This document shows, piece after piece, positions 23,803 through 36,600 of a stretch of DNA of 64,000 nt. Position 1 is the stretch's first letter; every line of letters begins with the position of its first letter. Made by a program: the position numbers and the translations under genes. The notes under the pieces were generated by a model, which was not told the DNA's origin, ran no database searches, and was given only the letters and a program-made list of their open reading frames with translations. The stretch lies in assembly GCF_025698545.1 (NCBI RefSeq), contig NC_068565.1, forward strand, positions 4,836,001 through 4,900,000. Reading direction: 5' to 3'. The stretch comes from Gossypium raimondii (Eukaryota > Streptophyta > Magnoliopsida > Malvales > Malvaceae).

Positions 23803-26183
23803 CTAGTCCCACTTAGTTCTAGCAACATCGAGAAGAAACTGATTCAAACGCTGGCCGAATGTCGTTGTTGAGAATGATTCGTTCACATGCTGCCTAGCCT
23901 GTTCTCCCATTCTCTTTGCCATCTCTGGGTCTTGAATGAATTTAGCCATAGCCAAAGCAAAGTCCTTCGGAGATGGATCACAAAGAAATCCGGTTTCCCC
24001 ATTCTTAATTGTTTCCACTGGACCACCGCTGTTGCACGCTATGACAGGTTTGTGCGCTGCCATCGCCTCTAACGGAACGATGCCGAAGTGTTCATCCTGC
24101 ATCGAATTGAAAATCTTCGTAAATTATTCTTTAATCGATGTTAACGATTCTTGAAAATGGTAGAAGGCAACATACTGTTGGCGTATAAAGGACACATAGG
24201 CATTCAGAGAGCAGAGAATTCCTTTCAGCTGTTGAGCACGATGTAACAAAATTAACCTGACCCGCCACTCCATTCCTCTCCGCTAAGCTTTTGAGCTCAT
24301 CCAAGTACTCAACATTTTCCCGTAGACGTTTATCAAATCCACCTAAAAGAATAACGCGATGAAGAAATTCCATCCTCATAAAAAATCTTATCAGTGTCAG
24401 CATAAAATAATGGTAATACTTGTGTTAAAACGGGAAGGAACTTGCCGGCAATTGTCAAGTCTGCATCAGCAAAGTTCGAACCTCGATCAACATTTCCATC
24501 AAGGGTGCGAAGCATTGCAAAAGCAGAAACCGCTAATTCTATGTTCTTTTTCCTTTCAAACCGATTGATGGAGAGAAAATTCAACCTAATCAAAGGAACA
24601 AAAATATATCGTTCAGAAACGCACTTATGGCAGGAAGCTTCAGCTAATCAAAGAAACGTTAGATAACGGTTTAAACAATTTCCCGGGACCAAAAAAAAGG
24701 AGACGAATGGGTGTACAAGCATGTTGGTTACTTAAAAGAACAGGGCTTGTCGAACTGGTTCACATTAACTGCAGGGTGAAGAACGGCTGGCCTAATTCCT
24801 CGTGCATGGAGATGCTTAAATGTTTTTGCAAAGGTAGATGCAGTAAATCGGCTATTAACAAGTATCATATCTGCCATTCCTGAATTCCAATTTCCAAAAC
24901 ATAGCAGAAAAACCAAATCACGATGAACATTATATTCCATATCCTTATCCGTACAAAGAAACAACCAGTATACAGAACCAACCTGTTGTCAGTTCTTCTA
25001 TAATATCGATAGGTTTTCGATATATCCTCCGCAACAAAGTTGTATGTTGAGCAAGTAAAAGATCCGGAAAATGACAATAGAATACAACCTGAAAAGAAAA
25101 CAAGTACCGTGTGAGAGAGAACACGACAGATATTCTAGAAAACAATCGACTAAAGTTGATTTTATATACCTTGGTTGATCGTTTAAGCTTCAACAATGGG
25201 ACGACAACAGAGACCTGGTCTGCTAGTATGACGTCGAACGAAGGCCACATGAACAGCACACAAAGTGCAACAAAAATGCAGCGAAGATATGCACATACAG
25301 CATGAAGGCGATAGAAAATATGTCGAGGCAGGAAGTCTCCGTACACAGTAACCGGAAAGATACCTGGATTTCCGAGACACGGTATAAATTGATTTCAGTT
25401 AGATCAATGAATTACTAAGAACAAACAAATTTCAAACATTTTCCCAATTTGCAGCATATCATCACATGAGACAAAAACCGAGTAGAATTCAACATTCCGG
25501 CTCTGCTATAATCGAGCAGTATACTCACTTTCATTAGTTTTACTAAGCTATATGCACCAAAATTTCCACATTAACTTCAAAAAGTCCTTTTTGTCCTTTT
25601 TCTATCTGATTATTCTTAAATTCACCAAATAAGTAGCTAAAATTAATGAAAATAACATATGGAAAATGAAATTTACCGGCACGGGTTTCCTCAAAGCATC
25701 GATTTTTATCATGATGAGCTGTGAAAATATGAACATTGTGCCCATGGGATGCCAATTCAACAGCCGCATCAACAATCAATCTCTCAGCTCCACCTTTTAG
25801 GTAATAACAGATAAACAGCAAAAAAAACAATCCATTTTTTAATTTGTAAATAAATAAATAGATAGAACTTGCTATGTAACCTAATAATCTCAATCCACAA
25901 ATTCAAATAACAAAGATCAAGCCTTTTTCCAGTCAAAAATTAGTACTTGAAAACCTAATCATCCTCCAAAACAAAACTAAAAAATTATATTTTCTTTTGA
26001 TATCTAGATTCAAAGATTTTTTTTAATAAACACGAAAATCAATAAATAAACTAAAACAAACAACCGAAAATTAAAAAAGAAATAGTAATAGAAAAAGGGA
26101 TTACCTATGCCAAGATCTGGGTGTATGATGGCTATGTTCAACTTAGAGTTGGAGTTGGAATCGGTGGGTTTCTTCCTCTCCAT
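23803..26183 (-). CDS. ALG2: ALG2 mannosyltransferase (alpha-1,3/1,6)
   Basis: ALG2 adds the second and third mannoses to Man1GlcNAc2-PP-dolichol on the cytosolic face of the ER, an early step of the N-glycan precursor pathway. The exons are 26183-26105, 25793-25677, 25363-25170, 25088-24983, 24879-24732, 24585-24446, 24342-24176 and 24096-23803, all in phase, giving 414 residues (Arabidopsis about 403). Visible marks are [20 protein letters not shown] near the N terminus, [40 protein letters not shown], and [20 protein letters not shown], which carries the E-x7-E motif (E319, E327) of GT-4 family enzymes. A hydrophobic stretch in exon 3 could touch the membrane. Intron 6 (24343-24445) has a GC donor (gcaagt) instead of GT. 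The ATG at 26183 is preceded by a short AT-rich leader. A truncated copy lies at 16638-17234. Confidence 0.94.
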
Positions 26184-26904
26184 TTCAATTTGCTTTACCC
26201 TTCCTTCAATTACTTAAGAAATACCGTTTTAATAAAAAAATTAAAAATAGAAAAAGGGGCTGAGAGAGGGGGGTTCATACCTCAAGGGTCAATTTGTATA
26301 TAACGCCTTCAAACTGTTTTTTTAGCAAAGGCTTAACTACAAATTGGCCCCAAACTATGTCCTTTTTTTCATTTAAGTACCTAAATGTTTTTTTTGTCAA
26401 AAGTATTTACACTATCAATTTTGTCTCATTGTACCAAAAAAGTGTATGATGTCCTATAAGAACATACCATGTGTCATGTTCTTATTGATTGATATAAATT
26501 TAGGGTAAAATAAGATCAAATTAATAGTTTAAGTAATACTGTTGACAAAAAAACTAAGTAGCTAAGTGAGAAAAATACCAGTTTAAAATAATGCATGAAA
26601 TCAAATTATTTGACAAAATTAATAAAAAATTATTTCAAAAAGTTTAGGAATGATAAATTTAAAGTAGAAGGATTAAATCTGTTAAAGACGTATAGTACAA
26701 GGGCTTTCTATAGAATTTGACCAATCGCAACGATTATATGTAATTCCCGCTATGCCCTTGCCTCTCTTCACTATTTGCTCATAAACCCATCAATTTTTTC
26801 TCTCAATCAGATATCGAAGTTCTCCGCTAAGCTGACCAGTGACCACTGAATCAGTTACCAAAGCAGCTGAAATCTCAGCGCCTCGGCAAAGGAAAGAGAG
26901 TGAA
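26184..26904. promoter_or_regulatory. Divergent intergenic region between ALG2 and the small membrane protein gene
   Basis: The 720 bases separate two genes that point away from each other, so they must hold both promoters. The part near 26330-26700 carries a repeat-like phrase (ttaagtacctaaatg and its neighbours) of a type common in plant spacers. The 26760-26904 part becomes richer in C/T and G/C and is the likely 5' leader of the + strand gene. No confident TATA box was picked. Confidence 0.45.
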
Positions 26905-27180
26905 ATGACGGGAGAAGAAGCGGCGGGTCCGCCCGGACCTAAGGTCCTGCGCCTCCTCATTTTCGTCGGCGCCGGATGTAAATAACTTCATTGAATCTCT
27001 TTTTTAAATTTTTACCTAAATTTACTATTTAATTTATTTGCTTTTGCAACAGTTCTTTTTACCATTGGAATTAACAAATGGCGAGAGATAGAGCAAAAAC
27101 AGGCTCAACAACAACAACGAATTCATCAGCAACCGAAAATTTTAAGCTCCGCCGATGCTGCTACTAAACCCATCGAATAA
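26905..27180 (+). CDS. Small conserved plant membrane protein, 66 residues
   Basis: There are two exons, 26905-26977 and 27053-27180, with a GT-AG intron of 75 bases and a codon split across the join. The product starts MTGEEAAGPPGPKVLRLLIF and continues VGAGFLFTIGINKWREIEQK, then a Q-rich tail. A single hydrophobic segment (about residues 16-31) followed by a positively charged end fits a small single-pass membrane protein with its tail on the charged side. I recognise the type as an uncharacterised plant protein present in many species, but no function is known. The gene is too short for automatic calling. G/C-rich exon 1 contrasts strongly with the AT-rich surroundings, which supports it being real. 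Confidence 0.8.
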
Positions 27181-30100
27181 TCTCAGGTTTTTTTATTTTG
27201 ATATAAAAAAAAGTAAATTCTGTAGCAAATGGTGATGATAATGTTATCCATTTCATTACATTAATACTGGAACTTTTCCCCTTATTCTAATTATAATATG
27301 GAGAAATAAGGGGCAAATTTTGTACTCATGATAATAGGTGCTTTTGGGTAATAAGAATTTTTGGTTTAGCATATGCTAAGGATAATTTGACTATGGTTTG
27401 CCCTAAATATTTGTATTTTTTAAAAATTAAACTGTATATACTTGCAATATTCGATCCCTTATGCATAGGAATAGTGTTTAGAGCCAAAAATTGGTGAGAT
27501 TTTGAGTCTTGGAATGGATTTGTAACCAAAATTAAGGGAATTTTCTCTTGTAATTTGTAAATATCCATAGAGCCGATCCGCAACAGAAATGCTAATTGAA
27601 GTTATATTAAGGGATGAGGAATGTGCATAGAGGATGTTGGTACCTGTTGATTGTGGATGTCGATGAAGACAACGAACCATTTTGGGTGAGAACCAGGAGA
27701 TTTAGTGACTTATACTACTATATATGGAGCCTAGCAAAGAGATGAAATGGCAGATATCTTTAGGAAGTATAATTTGTAGATCCATTTTTGGATACTAATT
27801 CTCTATTTTCATCTGTCTCAGTTCCATACATTATTGTGACATAGATTGTTAACTGAATCTAACGACTCTGATTGGATGGCAACCTTTGTTGAAACTTGAA
27901 ATAGATTAGACTTTGAACAAGCTGCATAGAAGTAAATAAAAGAACAACAAAAAAATATCCAGTACCATTACTTTCTCTGATATCTGGCCTCTTTTAAACA
28001 CTAAATTTACAATTACTAGTGACATATGTCATTAATGTTTTTTCTAATACTGCACCTTAGAGGTAGATGCATGGCTATTTCTCTTTCATGGCTCCTCTCC
28101 AAGTGAACATATCCTTGTTTGCACCATTTCCCTACCCTTTGCAATGGCTGGCTTTTGAGATTCATTATAGACACTTTTATTGTTTTCTCTAATCTGTTGG
28201 CTTCTCTGGAAGTCCCTCTTAATTTTTCCCTTTCTCCAATTTTTCATGTAGAAGGTTCATGTTCAGCCTAATATGATTGCAGTTATCTCCAGTCTCCCTT
28301 CTAGCTTTTGGCTCATTCTTTTATCTGTTGCAAACCTGCCTTTGTCTTAGGTTCATTCTTTGTCTACTTACTATTTTCTTAGGCTCCAATAACCTCCAGA
28401 GATGCATGCCAGGAAACTTTTACGGTTTAACGACTATTTTGCTTAGTTCAATTGGAAATTGCACTAATATTAGGTGATCACTGATCAAAACAGGTTCTTT
28501 CAAATGTCTACATCTGAAAGCAACGCATGAAAAATGGTATAGACTTTAGATAGCTTGCATTTTGTGGAAACTGTGAATCAGCAGCAGCAAGTTTCAACTA
28601 GAGGTGATAATTATTCTGGTTTGGGTTCAAGTTGAATTTAGGCTGTTTCAGGGTTCTTTATTTTTCTGGATTTGATTTATTTTGTATTCAGGTTCTTTCG
28701 GGCCGGATCCTTTCGGGTTCTGTTTCCGAGTGGCAAGTTCTAAGCATCAGTAATTAACTAATTACTACATTTGTTGTAGATAGTCAATTCTTTGGATTTG
28801 GTTGCAAACTGCCATTGAGATAATGAGCAGATGTCTATCAAATAACGGGGCCTGTTCGGTGAGATATTGGGTTTGGGTTAGACCTATAACTGGACCAAGT
28901 AGCCTCCCTAGTCACCAAACCTGGATCATTTCAAACTAGGCTTTGTCAATGATTTCCAAGTCTTACCTGACCCAAAAATATATTTTAATTATTTCAATTT
29001 ATTTGTGTCAAATTTTGCTATTAGTCCTTGTACGATACGTGAAAATAGATTTAGTTTTTGTCCTTTATGAATTTTGGAATTTTAGTCTTTATCAAGTGGT
29101 AATCTTTAAATTCCTTGACTTAAATTTTGCTATTTCTAGAATTTCATTTGATAAACATATTATTGCACGTGCAATGTTATGTCAACTTATTATTTCACAA
29201 AATACACATAAAAGAATGCCAATTTAGTTAATGGATTTAATGGCTATCATTTTATCTATGATTGGAGTCTTAAATTTTGAAAAATATAGGGAGTAAACAA
29301 TGATTAAATTGGAACATATAGAAAATTTTGATTTAATGAAATTAACTATTACAGATTAGATCAGAGTAAAAAAATAAAATTGATTAAATTAAAGTACGAG
29401 GATTAAATCAATAATTTATAAATAGTAAAATTTGATCATATAAATATTATAATTTATTAAATTATATATATATGAACTTTTGGGTATTTATCGTCTAAAT
29501 TCATTTTAGATAGTAAATCCGTTACACAAATTCGAATACTTTAATAAATTGAGATATTTAATAGATATAGATATTGGTCTTTGAATGAAATTCGGTATAA
29601 TATTCACTTGTTTGGATAACAAGTGAAAAATAAACTAAAGTTAAACTCAAATATTTAAAAAAAATTGTCTGTTTTTCAGTCTATATTCAAGTTAGTCATT
29701 ATTTTCTTAATAATGTTGTTTTTAATGTTTGAAATTTGGTTCTCTCCTTAAGAATGCAACATATATTATCATTACATTTAATATTTATTGATAAAAATCT
29801 CTATCATTTTATTCGTAATTATCTCTAACTTAATTAAAATCCAAACAAATTACAAATATTATTACTAACTCTAATATTTTCTTTTTAGAAAAGTAATACA
29901 ACGTTAAAAAGAATAATATATTAATGCTAATATTTTTAAAAAAGTGTAAATAAAATTTTCATTAATAAATTAATATCATTTTAATCATGAGTATAAATTT
30001 AGATATGAAGTGTCCTTTTCGCTTATGTTTCACGTAAATCTCTTTGACAACGTATATAAAACATTTCTTCTCATATATAAAGCAAGCAATGTTGTACGCT

Positions 30101-30814
30101 TTAATTCAATTGATTGAATGTATTCAATCATTACAAAAATAAATAAAAAATATATTAATAAATAACAATAAATAACAATATAAAAATAAACCTTCATTTT
30201 ATAAATTATAACAACAAAATTAAATTGGATTCAAATAATATTTTATCCAATTCAATTAAAATTTTAAATTTTAGTTCGATTCAATCCTCTTTTAAGTTTC
30301 ATGGTACCGATTGAACTATCAACCCGAAAGTGAATTAAGCAAGTAATTAAAGCAGGGTGAAATTGGGTTAATAATTGACCATCAATAATTGAAGCTGAAA
30401 ATTACATGTAAAAGGAAGAGGAGTGGCACTCACCATTTATAGCGACAAAAGTGAATGTCGTTTTATGACAATTGAGTGTGTCTGTTAGACTTTAGTGAAA
30501 CATTGCCTCAATCATTGTCATATCCTTTAATGATCTTAACTATCTCCATCTCTATGCTCTTTTCCATTACCTCCCTACTGGGTTTCTCCATTTAGTTTTC
30601 CCACTTACAGATTTATAATCTTTTCAAACAAATTTATATTTGCATTCCCATTTTGTTTCCCCTTCCATGAATAGAATCATTTTTATGGTTAGTGTCAACA
30701 CTTATTGCACCGTTCTTTGTTACAACAATACTAACAACTAACTGTCAACTTGTAGAGTTTGTTTTTTTACAGTTTCTGTAACTAGAAAAATATACGAGTA
30801 CATTATAAAAAGTC
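27181..30814. other. Gene-poor spacer downstream of the small membrane protein gene
   Basis: 27181-28500 is less AT-rich and could include a 3' untranslated region, but no coding match was found on either strand. Around 28600-28740 there is a repeat with ggttctttcgggccgg and ttcgggttc words, as seen in many plant repeats. 28970-29440 is a generic AT-rich repeat (ttagtccttg, ggaattttag, attaaattaaagtacgagga). The rest shows nothing recognisable. Confidence 0.5.
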
Positions 30815-31040
30815 GAAAGTATGATGAAGTGTTGATCAGAATAGATAGTCAGGAAACTCTTCAGGCTATTCAAGAATCCTTCTCCAAAACATCTTCTTCA
30901 GCATTTATCCGGCGCATTCAACAAAACTTGTTAGACATTGGTCAATGGAAGCTCGAGTATATTCCTCGTGAAATGAATTTTGGAATGAGGGTCTTCATTT
31001 AATTGAAGATATTCCTTTAGATTGGATTAGGAGTGTGTAA
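30815..31040 (+). mobile_element. LINE RNase H tail fragment
   Basis: The + strand reads LIRIDSQETLQAIQESFSKT, then AFIRRIQQNLLDIGQWKLEY and IPREMN, and after a frameshift near 30985 continues HLIEDIPLDWIRSV and TAA at 31038-31040. This is the last part of the RNase H domain of plant LINEs, where the IDS block holds a catalytic aspartate. Only the end is left, so it is a 5'-truncated relic in the opposite orientation to the one at 14480. Confidence 0.75.
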
Positions 31041-31676
31041 TCATTTTCTTTATTTTTTCACCAATATATATATACAAGAGTCCAAGCTTTTTTTTTTCAA
31101 TGTGCTATATGTATTTTTTTTTTGGTCCAATGTAGTTTATTTATTTGGTAAAAATTATACATTTTGATATTTACGAGTAAGAACATTAATTTTTAGTGTT
31201 TAATTTGGATTTTAAGTGAATTTGATGAAAGCTAATTACTAATTTAATACTTATGTTTGGCTTTAATGTTTAATTTGGTACTTGAGTTTGACTTCAATGT
31301 ACACTTTGGTACCAAAAAAAAAAATTCAATTCGATATTTGATTTTTTTGTCTTAATTTGATACATGAGTTTTGTTTCAATGTTCAATTTTGTACTAAAGT
31401 TTTTCCTTTGTTCTAATTATGTACCTATATTTTTTTACTAGAGCATACATGTCAAACGTTTATCGAGCCACATGATGTTGTTTTGATCTGGATACCAAAT
31501 TAAACATTAAAATCAAACTCAAATACCAAATTGAACTTTGAAAATAAACTCAATTACCAAACATTGCATTAACCTTAATTTTGTCTATGTTCTTATTCTA
31601 ATAACATTTATAATAACCATGTAATGAAATGCACTTTCATTTATAAACAAATAAAAAAATATTTATTTGAACCTTG

Positions 31677-31745
31677 TGTGTTAGCCTGATGATCAAGATG
31701 TTCATCGCTCTAATTGTGACCTAAATTCGAATCGCGCTAGTCAAG
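31677..31745 (+). repeat. tRNA-derived SINE-like fragment
   Basis: The sequence has the spacing of internal Pol III promoter boxes: an A-box-like cctgatgatcaagatg and a B-box-like attcgaatcgcg about 35 bases later. It is followed shortly by AT-rich sequence. It is short and decayed. Confidence 0.3.
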
Positions 31746-31781
31746 TTACTATTAGGACTTTACCTTCCTCTTATAATTCAT

Positions 31782-31783
<2 letters not shown>

Positions 31784-31823
<40 letters not shown>
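31784..31823. repeat. (AT)n microsatellite, about 20 units
   Basis: This is an uninterrupted alternating AT run of about 40 bases that follows the SINE-like fragment. Confidence 0.95.
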
Positions 31824-31826
<3 letters not shown>

Positions 31827-33639
31827 TCTTTGCTTTGGCCTTAATGAGAAAAGCTTTCTTGAGAGGAAATCAATCTTTACTTAAAAGGACAGTTCTTTTT
31901 TTATTTTGCTTCTCCCGAAATATCTTATCTTGATTAGAAGAGAAGACATTTAATTAAAAGAATATCGTGTTTTATCCTTTAATGAAAAAGATTTTCTTAC
32001 AAAAGCTAATTTCAATGGGATAACGGAGCCCTCGACAAAACCTGACCAAACTCTTTTATAACTTTTAGCAATGACAGCCACTAGACCCTGTGCTTCTTTG
32101 GGGTTTTACTGCTGGATATTAGCTTCCATTCAAATACCAGAAATCTCCACTGTTCTATCACTATCATTACTCCCACATTTTGCTTTTTTTCGATTATCAA
32201 TTATACCGTCAATCTTGTAATAATTTGTTTGCTATTTTTCTCCAGCTAACACTCATCTATTGTGGTTCATATTCACCTATCCAAAGTGTAATATTTCAAT
32301 ATTATAATAATTTGTTTGATTTTTGTCCAGAGTGTATCATTTGTTTATTTTTGCCTTCTGGCATTAAAATTACGTTTTTCATTTGTCAATTTTGTAAAAT
32401 CATCATGGAGTTCCTATAGTAAGAGTTAGATTGCATATTTTGTCCTCTCTATTAAAAATAAATAAATTAGTTCATGTACGTTAAATCAAAGTGCAAATTG
32501 ATCCTTTTTGCTGAAAATTTCTGTAATTTGTACTGTTAAAAATGGGCATGACTAACGGAATAACTAGAAAGTAACACATGATGGTTTTGTATAAAAAGAC
32601 CTATTTGCTCTTTAATCTAACGTACAATGATTAATTTGTTCATTTTTTAGTAGATGGAACAAAATATAATCTAAATTTTAATACAGAGAGCCTCTATGAT
32701 ACTTTTACCCTACTTGACTCGAAAACAAAGCTAAAGCAACAATCAATCGGACAGAACAACAGAAACAATCAATCAGACCAAATCGATTCTCATTAAAAAC
32801 TATGTTTTGATAACAACAATACAGAAAAAAGATAATAGAAACATAGGGATTGTCATAATAATGAGTGGTTAATTAGTTTCGAGTATGAAATTACTTCATC
32901 TTTTTGGCCAATAATAGTAATAAGAAAGCTCCCAATGAGAAACTTGGTCGTACATGTAACAGGTACAGAAACCAAACAAGATTTGCAATATCAAGTCAAA
33001 CAAGAAGTACCCAAATATATTTATATATATTTTTATATATATGTATGCATGTATATGTATGTATGTAGGGATTCCATTGGTTTTTGTCTTGTTTTCTCAA
33101 AATTGAAGACAACAAATCGATGCATCAATGACATGATCAAATTATGAACCGTGAGGAAGAGAGATGGGAGTTACATAATTGTTGGAGGGGTGTATGAAAC
33201 TTCACTTTTCATCGGTTTATCACTTAAGATCTTATGGTTTGTTGGTTAGGTATCCTTGGGGACCCTTAACCGAAGGAAAGCTATGGCTGTCTAAACTTAT
33301 TAATTATGTATATTTAGGATATTAAATGTGACAAATTGGACTCAATTCGTTAGTATTGGAGTTTAAGTTCAACTCATATTTATATGGTGCAACACACTAT
33401 TTTGAGGTTAGAATCCGGGTCGTGTTGGTGATTGAGTAAATACAAAGCCAAGTACAAATATTGTTTAGTATAGATTATTGTTAATTAAATGTGATACGGA
33501 ACAAAAGTATTTAAATTGAATTTAAAGATCTATAAACAATTTATAAATTATTTTCTAAACTTTTTAAAAATTGTTTAGAAGTTCCTTTCTTAATTTAATT
33601 GTTGATGAGCAATGTTTGAGTTGCTCCGGTAATGTGTTG

Positions 33640-36600
33640 TGACATCCCGCACTCGGATCCAACGATGGTTAGGTGTGGGTTGTTACATTTAGTGGTATTA
33701 TTTCTAGAGTTTAGTCGATTCTTGGACTAAACCAAACCTCGTATCGAGTTCAGAGGTACATGCCATAAAAGTGTCGAGTTTGAGTTAAGATTTGGATGCC
33801 GAGTCTGTTTGTAATTGTTCATATAGATTGAAATGCTAGGATAAAAATTACGATGATTGGTCCCTCGAGGACAATATATGATTGATGATAGGCTTTATGA
33901 ATATCATTTCTTAGTGCTTTTCATAAAGATGATAATATAGATCCTTAAAGATAATGTAATCTCAGGAAGGGATGATGTTACCAAATTCTCAACTATATGG
34001 TGTCAAATTTTGCATGAATTGCCTTATGAGCAAAGGAAGTTATAAGAGTGTGTTTTGTGACGAACTAAACCTCTGAGAATGATTTTTGTCGTTACCACGT
34101 AGTTATGGAAATGGCAATGCGTGTACAAAAGAATGTTCCTTTTATCTAGGATGATCAGTGCCAGAGGAGTTTTGAGACATTGAAGCAGATGTTGACCGAG
34201 ACACCTATTTTAACATTACCAAAGTCGGGGAAGGATTTTGTTGTGTACAGTGATGCTTCTCTGAATGGTTTGGGTTGTGTATTGATGCAAGATGGAAAAG
34301 TAATAGCTTATGCATCTCGACAGTTGAAGCCATATGAACGCAACTATCTGACACACGATTTGGAGTTAGTTGATGTAATCTTTGCATTAAAGATTTGGAG
34401 GCATTACTTGTATGGTGAGAAATGTTATATTTACATTGATAGTAAAAGTCTCAAATATCTTCTGTCACAAAAGGAGTTGAATCTGAGACAGAAACGATGG
34501 ATAGAACTTCTGAAAGATTATGATTGGGTTATAGATTATCATCCAGGAAAGGCAAATGTGGTAACAGATGCATTGAGTAGAAAAGCAGCAGTTGAATTAC
34601 GGGCAATGTTCACTCGGCTTAGTATTAATGATGATGAAAGTTTGTTAGCTGAGTTAAGAGTTAAGCCGATAATGTTTGATCAAATCAGAGCAGCACAGCT
34701 AGAAGATGAAAAGCAGATGAAGAAAAGAGAGATGGTAAGGAATGGTATGGTAGAAAATTTTAGTATTGATGAACATAATTGCTTGAGGTTCCAAAATTGG
34801 ATTTGTATTCCAGTTGTTTCTAAACTTATAGAGTTGATTTTCCGAAAAGCACATGATAGTGCCTTTGCTTTGCATCCTGGTGGAATAAAGATGTATCATG
34901 ATCTACGAGAGTTATATTGATGGCTAAGGATGAAGAAAGATATAGTTGAGTATGTTGGTAAATGTCTGACTTGTCAGCGGGTAAAAACAGAACATCAGGT
35001 ACTAACAGGTTTGTTATAGCCTATTACTATTCCCGAGTGGAAATGGGATTGCATTACTATGGATTTTGTTACGGGATTGCCATTGTCAGTGAGTAAAAAG
35101 AAAGCCAACTGGGTAATTGTCGATCAACTCACAAAGTCAGCTCATTTTATAGCAGTTAGAACCGACTGGTCACTACGGAAGCTTGCCGAGGTTTATATAT
35201 GGGAAATTGTTAGATTACATGGTATTCCGGTATCGATAATTTTAAATCGGGATCCTCAGTTTACATCGAGATTTTGGAAGCAGTTACATGAGTTGTTGGG
35301 TACGCAGCTTAATTTTATCACTGCATTTCATCCGCAAACCAACGGACAGTCTGAGCGGGTAATTCAGATATTAGAAGATATGCTTCGAGCTTGCATCATT
35401 GATTTTGAATCAGGTTGGGAACATTATTTACCATTTGCCGAGTTTGTTTATAATAATAGTTTCCAATCTAGTATTCAGATGGCTCCTTATGAAGCTTTAT
35501 ATGGTCGAAGGTGTCGATCGCCTGTATGTTGGGCAGAATTGAATGAAAGAAAAGTAATTGGGCCTGAAATAATTAAAGAAACAGATGAAACAATTAAGAA
35601 GATTAAAGACAGATTGAAGGCAGCCTTCGATAGACAGAAATCTTATGCGGATTTGAAACGACGAGATATAGAATATTCTGTTGGTGATAAAGTATTTCTG
35701 AAGGTGTCACCTTGGAAGAAAGTCCTAAGATTTGGCCGGAAAGGTAAATTGAGTCCTCGTTTTATTGGGTCATATGAAATAGTGGAAAGAATTGGACGGG
35801 TGGCTTATCGACTAGCTTTACCTCCAGAGTTACAGAAGATTCATGATGTTTTCTATGTTTCTATGCTTCGAAGATATAGGCCGGATCCTTCGCATATCAT
35901 TCCCACTGAAGATATTGAAATTCGATTAGATTTATCTTATGAAGAAGAGTTGGTTCAGATATTAGCTCAAGAAGTGAAAGAGTTGAGAAACAAACGAGTT
36001 CCTCCAGTAAAAGTATTATGGAGAAATCATAATGTGGAAGAAGCAACTTGGGAACCGGAAGAAACTATAAGAGCGCAATATCCTCATCTTTTCTCAGGTA
36101 AATTTCGAAGACGAAATTTATTAAGAGGAGGAGAAATGTAATGACCTAAAATTCACGGGCATCGGAAAAGTGCAATATCGGGCCTCTGTCTTAATGAAAT
36201 GAGTTCGTGAATAATTATTAGAAATATTTATGAGTCTAGTAGTGAGCTTAACTAGGTTTTAATTAAGTGGACTTAGCTTAATTAAGGGTAATTAGGAAAA
36301 AAGACTGAATTGAATAAAAGGAAAAAGTTGAATTAGAGATTAAAAGAAAATATAAAGGACCAAAATGGAAATTATGCCATTTGTCCTAATTGATATTATT
36401 GGCGGCAAATGAATTGAAAAATCTAAGATTTTCTTAGATTTCACACATTAATTAAGTTATTATTATTTAATTGATATTATATTATTATATTATGAAGTAA
36501 ATTAAAACAAAGACAAATGTATGGTAATAAAAATATACATGTGTAATAATTATATTTGTACAATTGTAATATATTTATTTAATTACTTTTTATTTAAGTA

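Larger units (their letters stand above)
31041..33639. other. AT-rich spacer with generic repeats
   Basis: No gene was found. 31090-31590 is a repeat family member with words such as tttagtgtttaattt and ataccaaattaaacattaaa, also seen at 21800-22480 and 46100-46330. 31677-31745 has a tRNA-derived look. 31784-31823 is an (AT)n run. 32430-32720 shares its order of words with 23080-23340, including tactgttaaaaa, tggcat or gggcat, and taactagaaagt or taactaaatagt. Confidence 0.5.
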
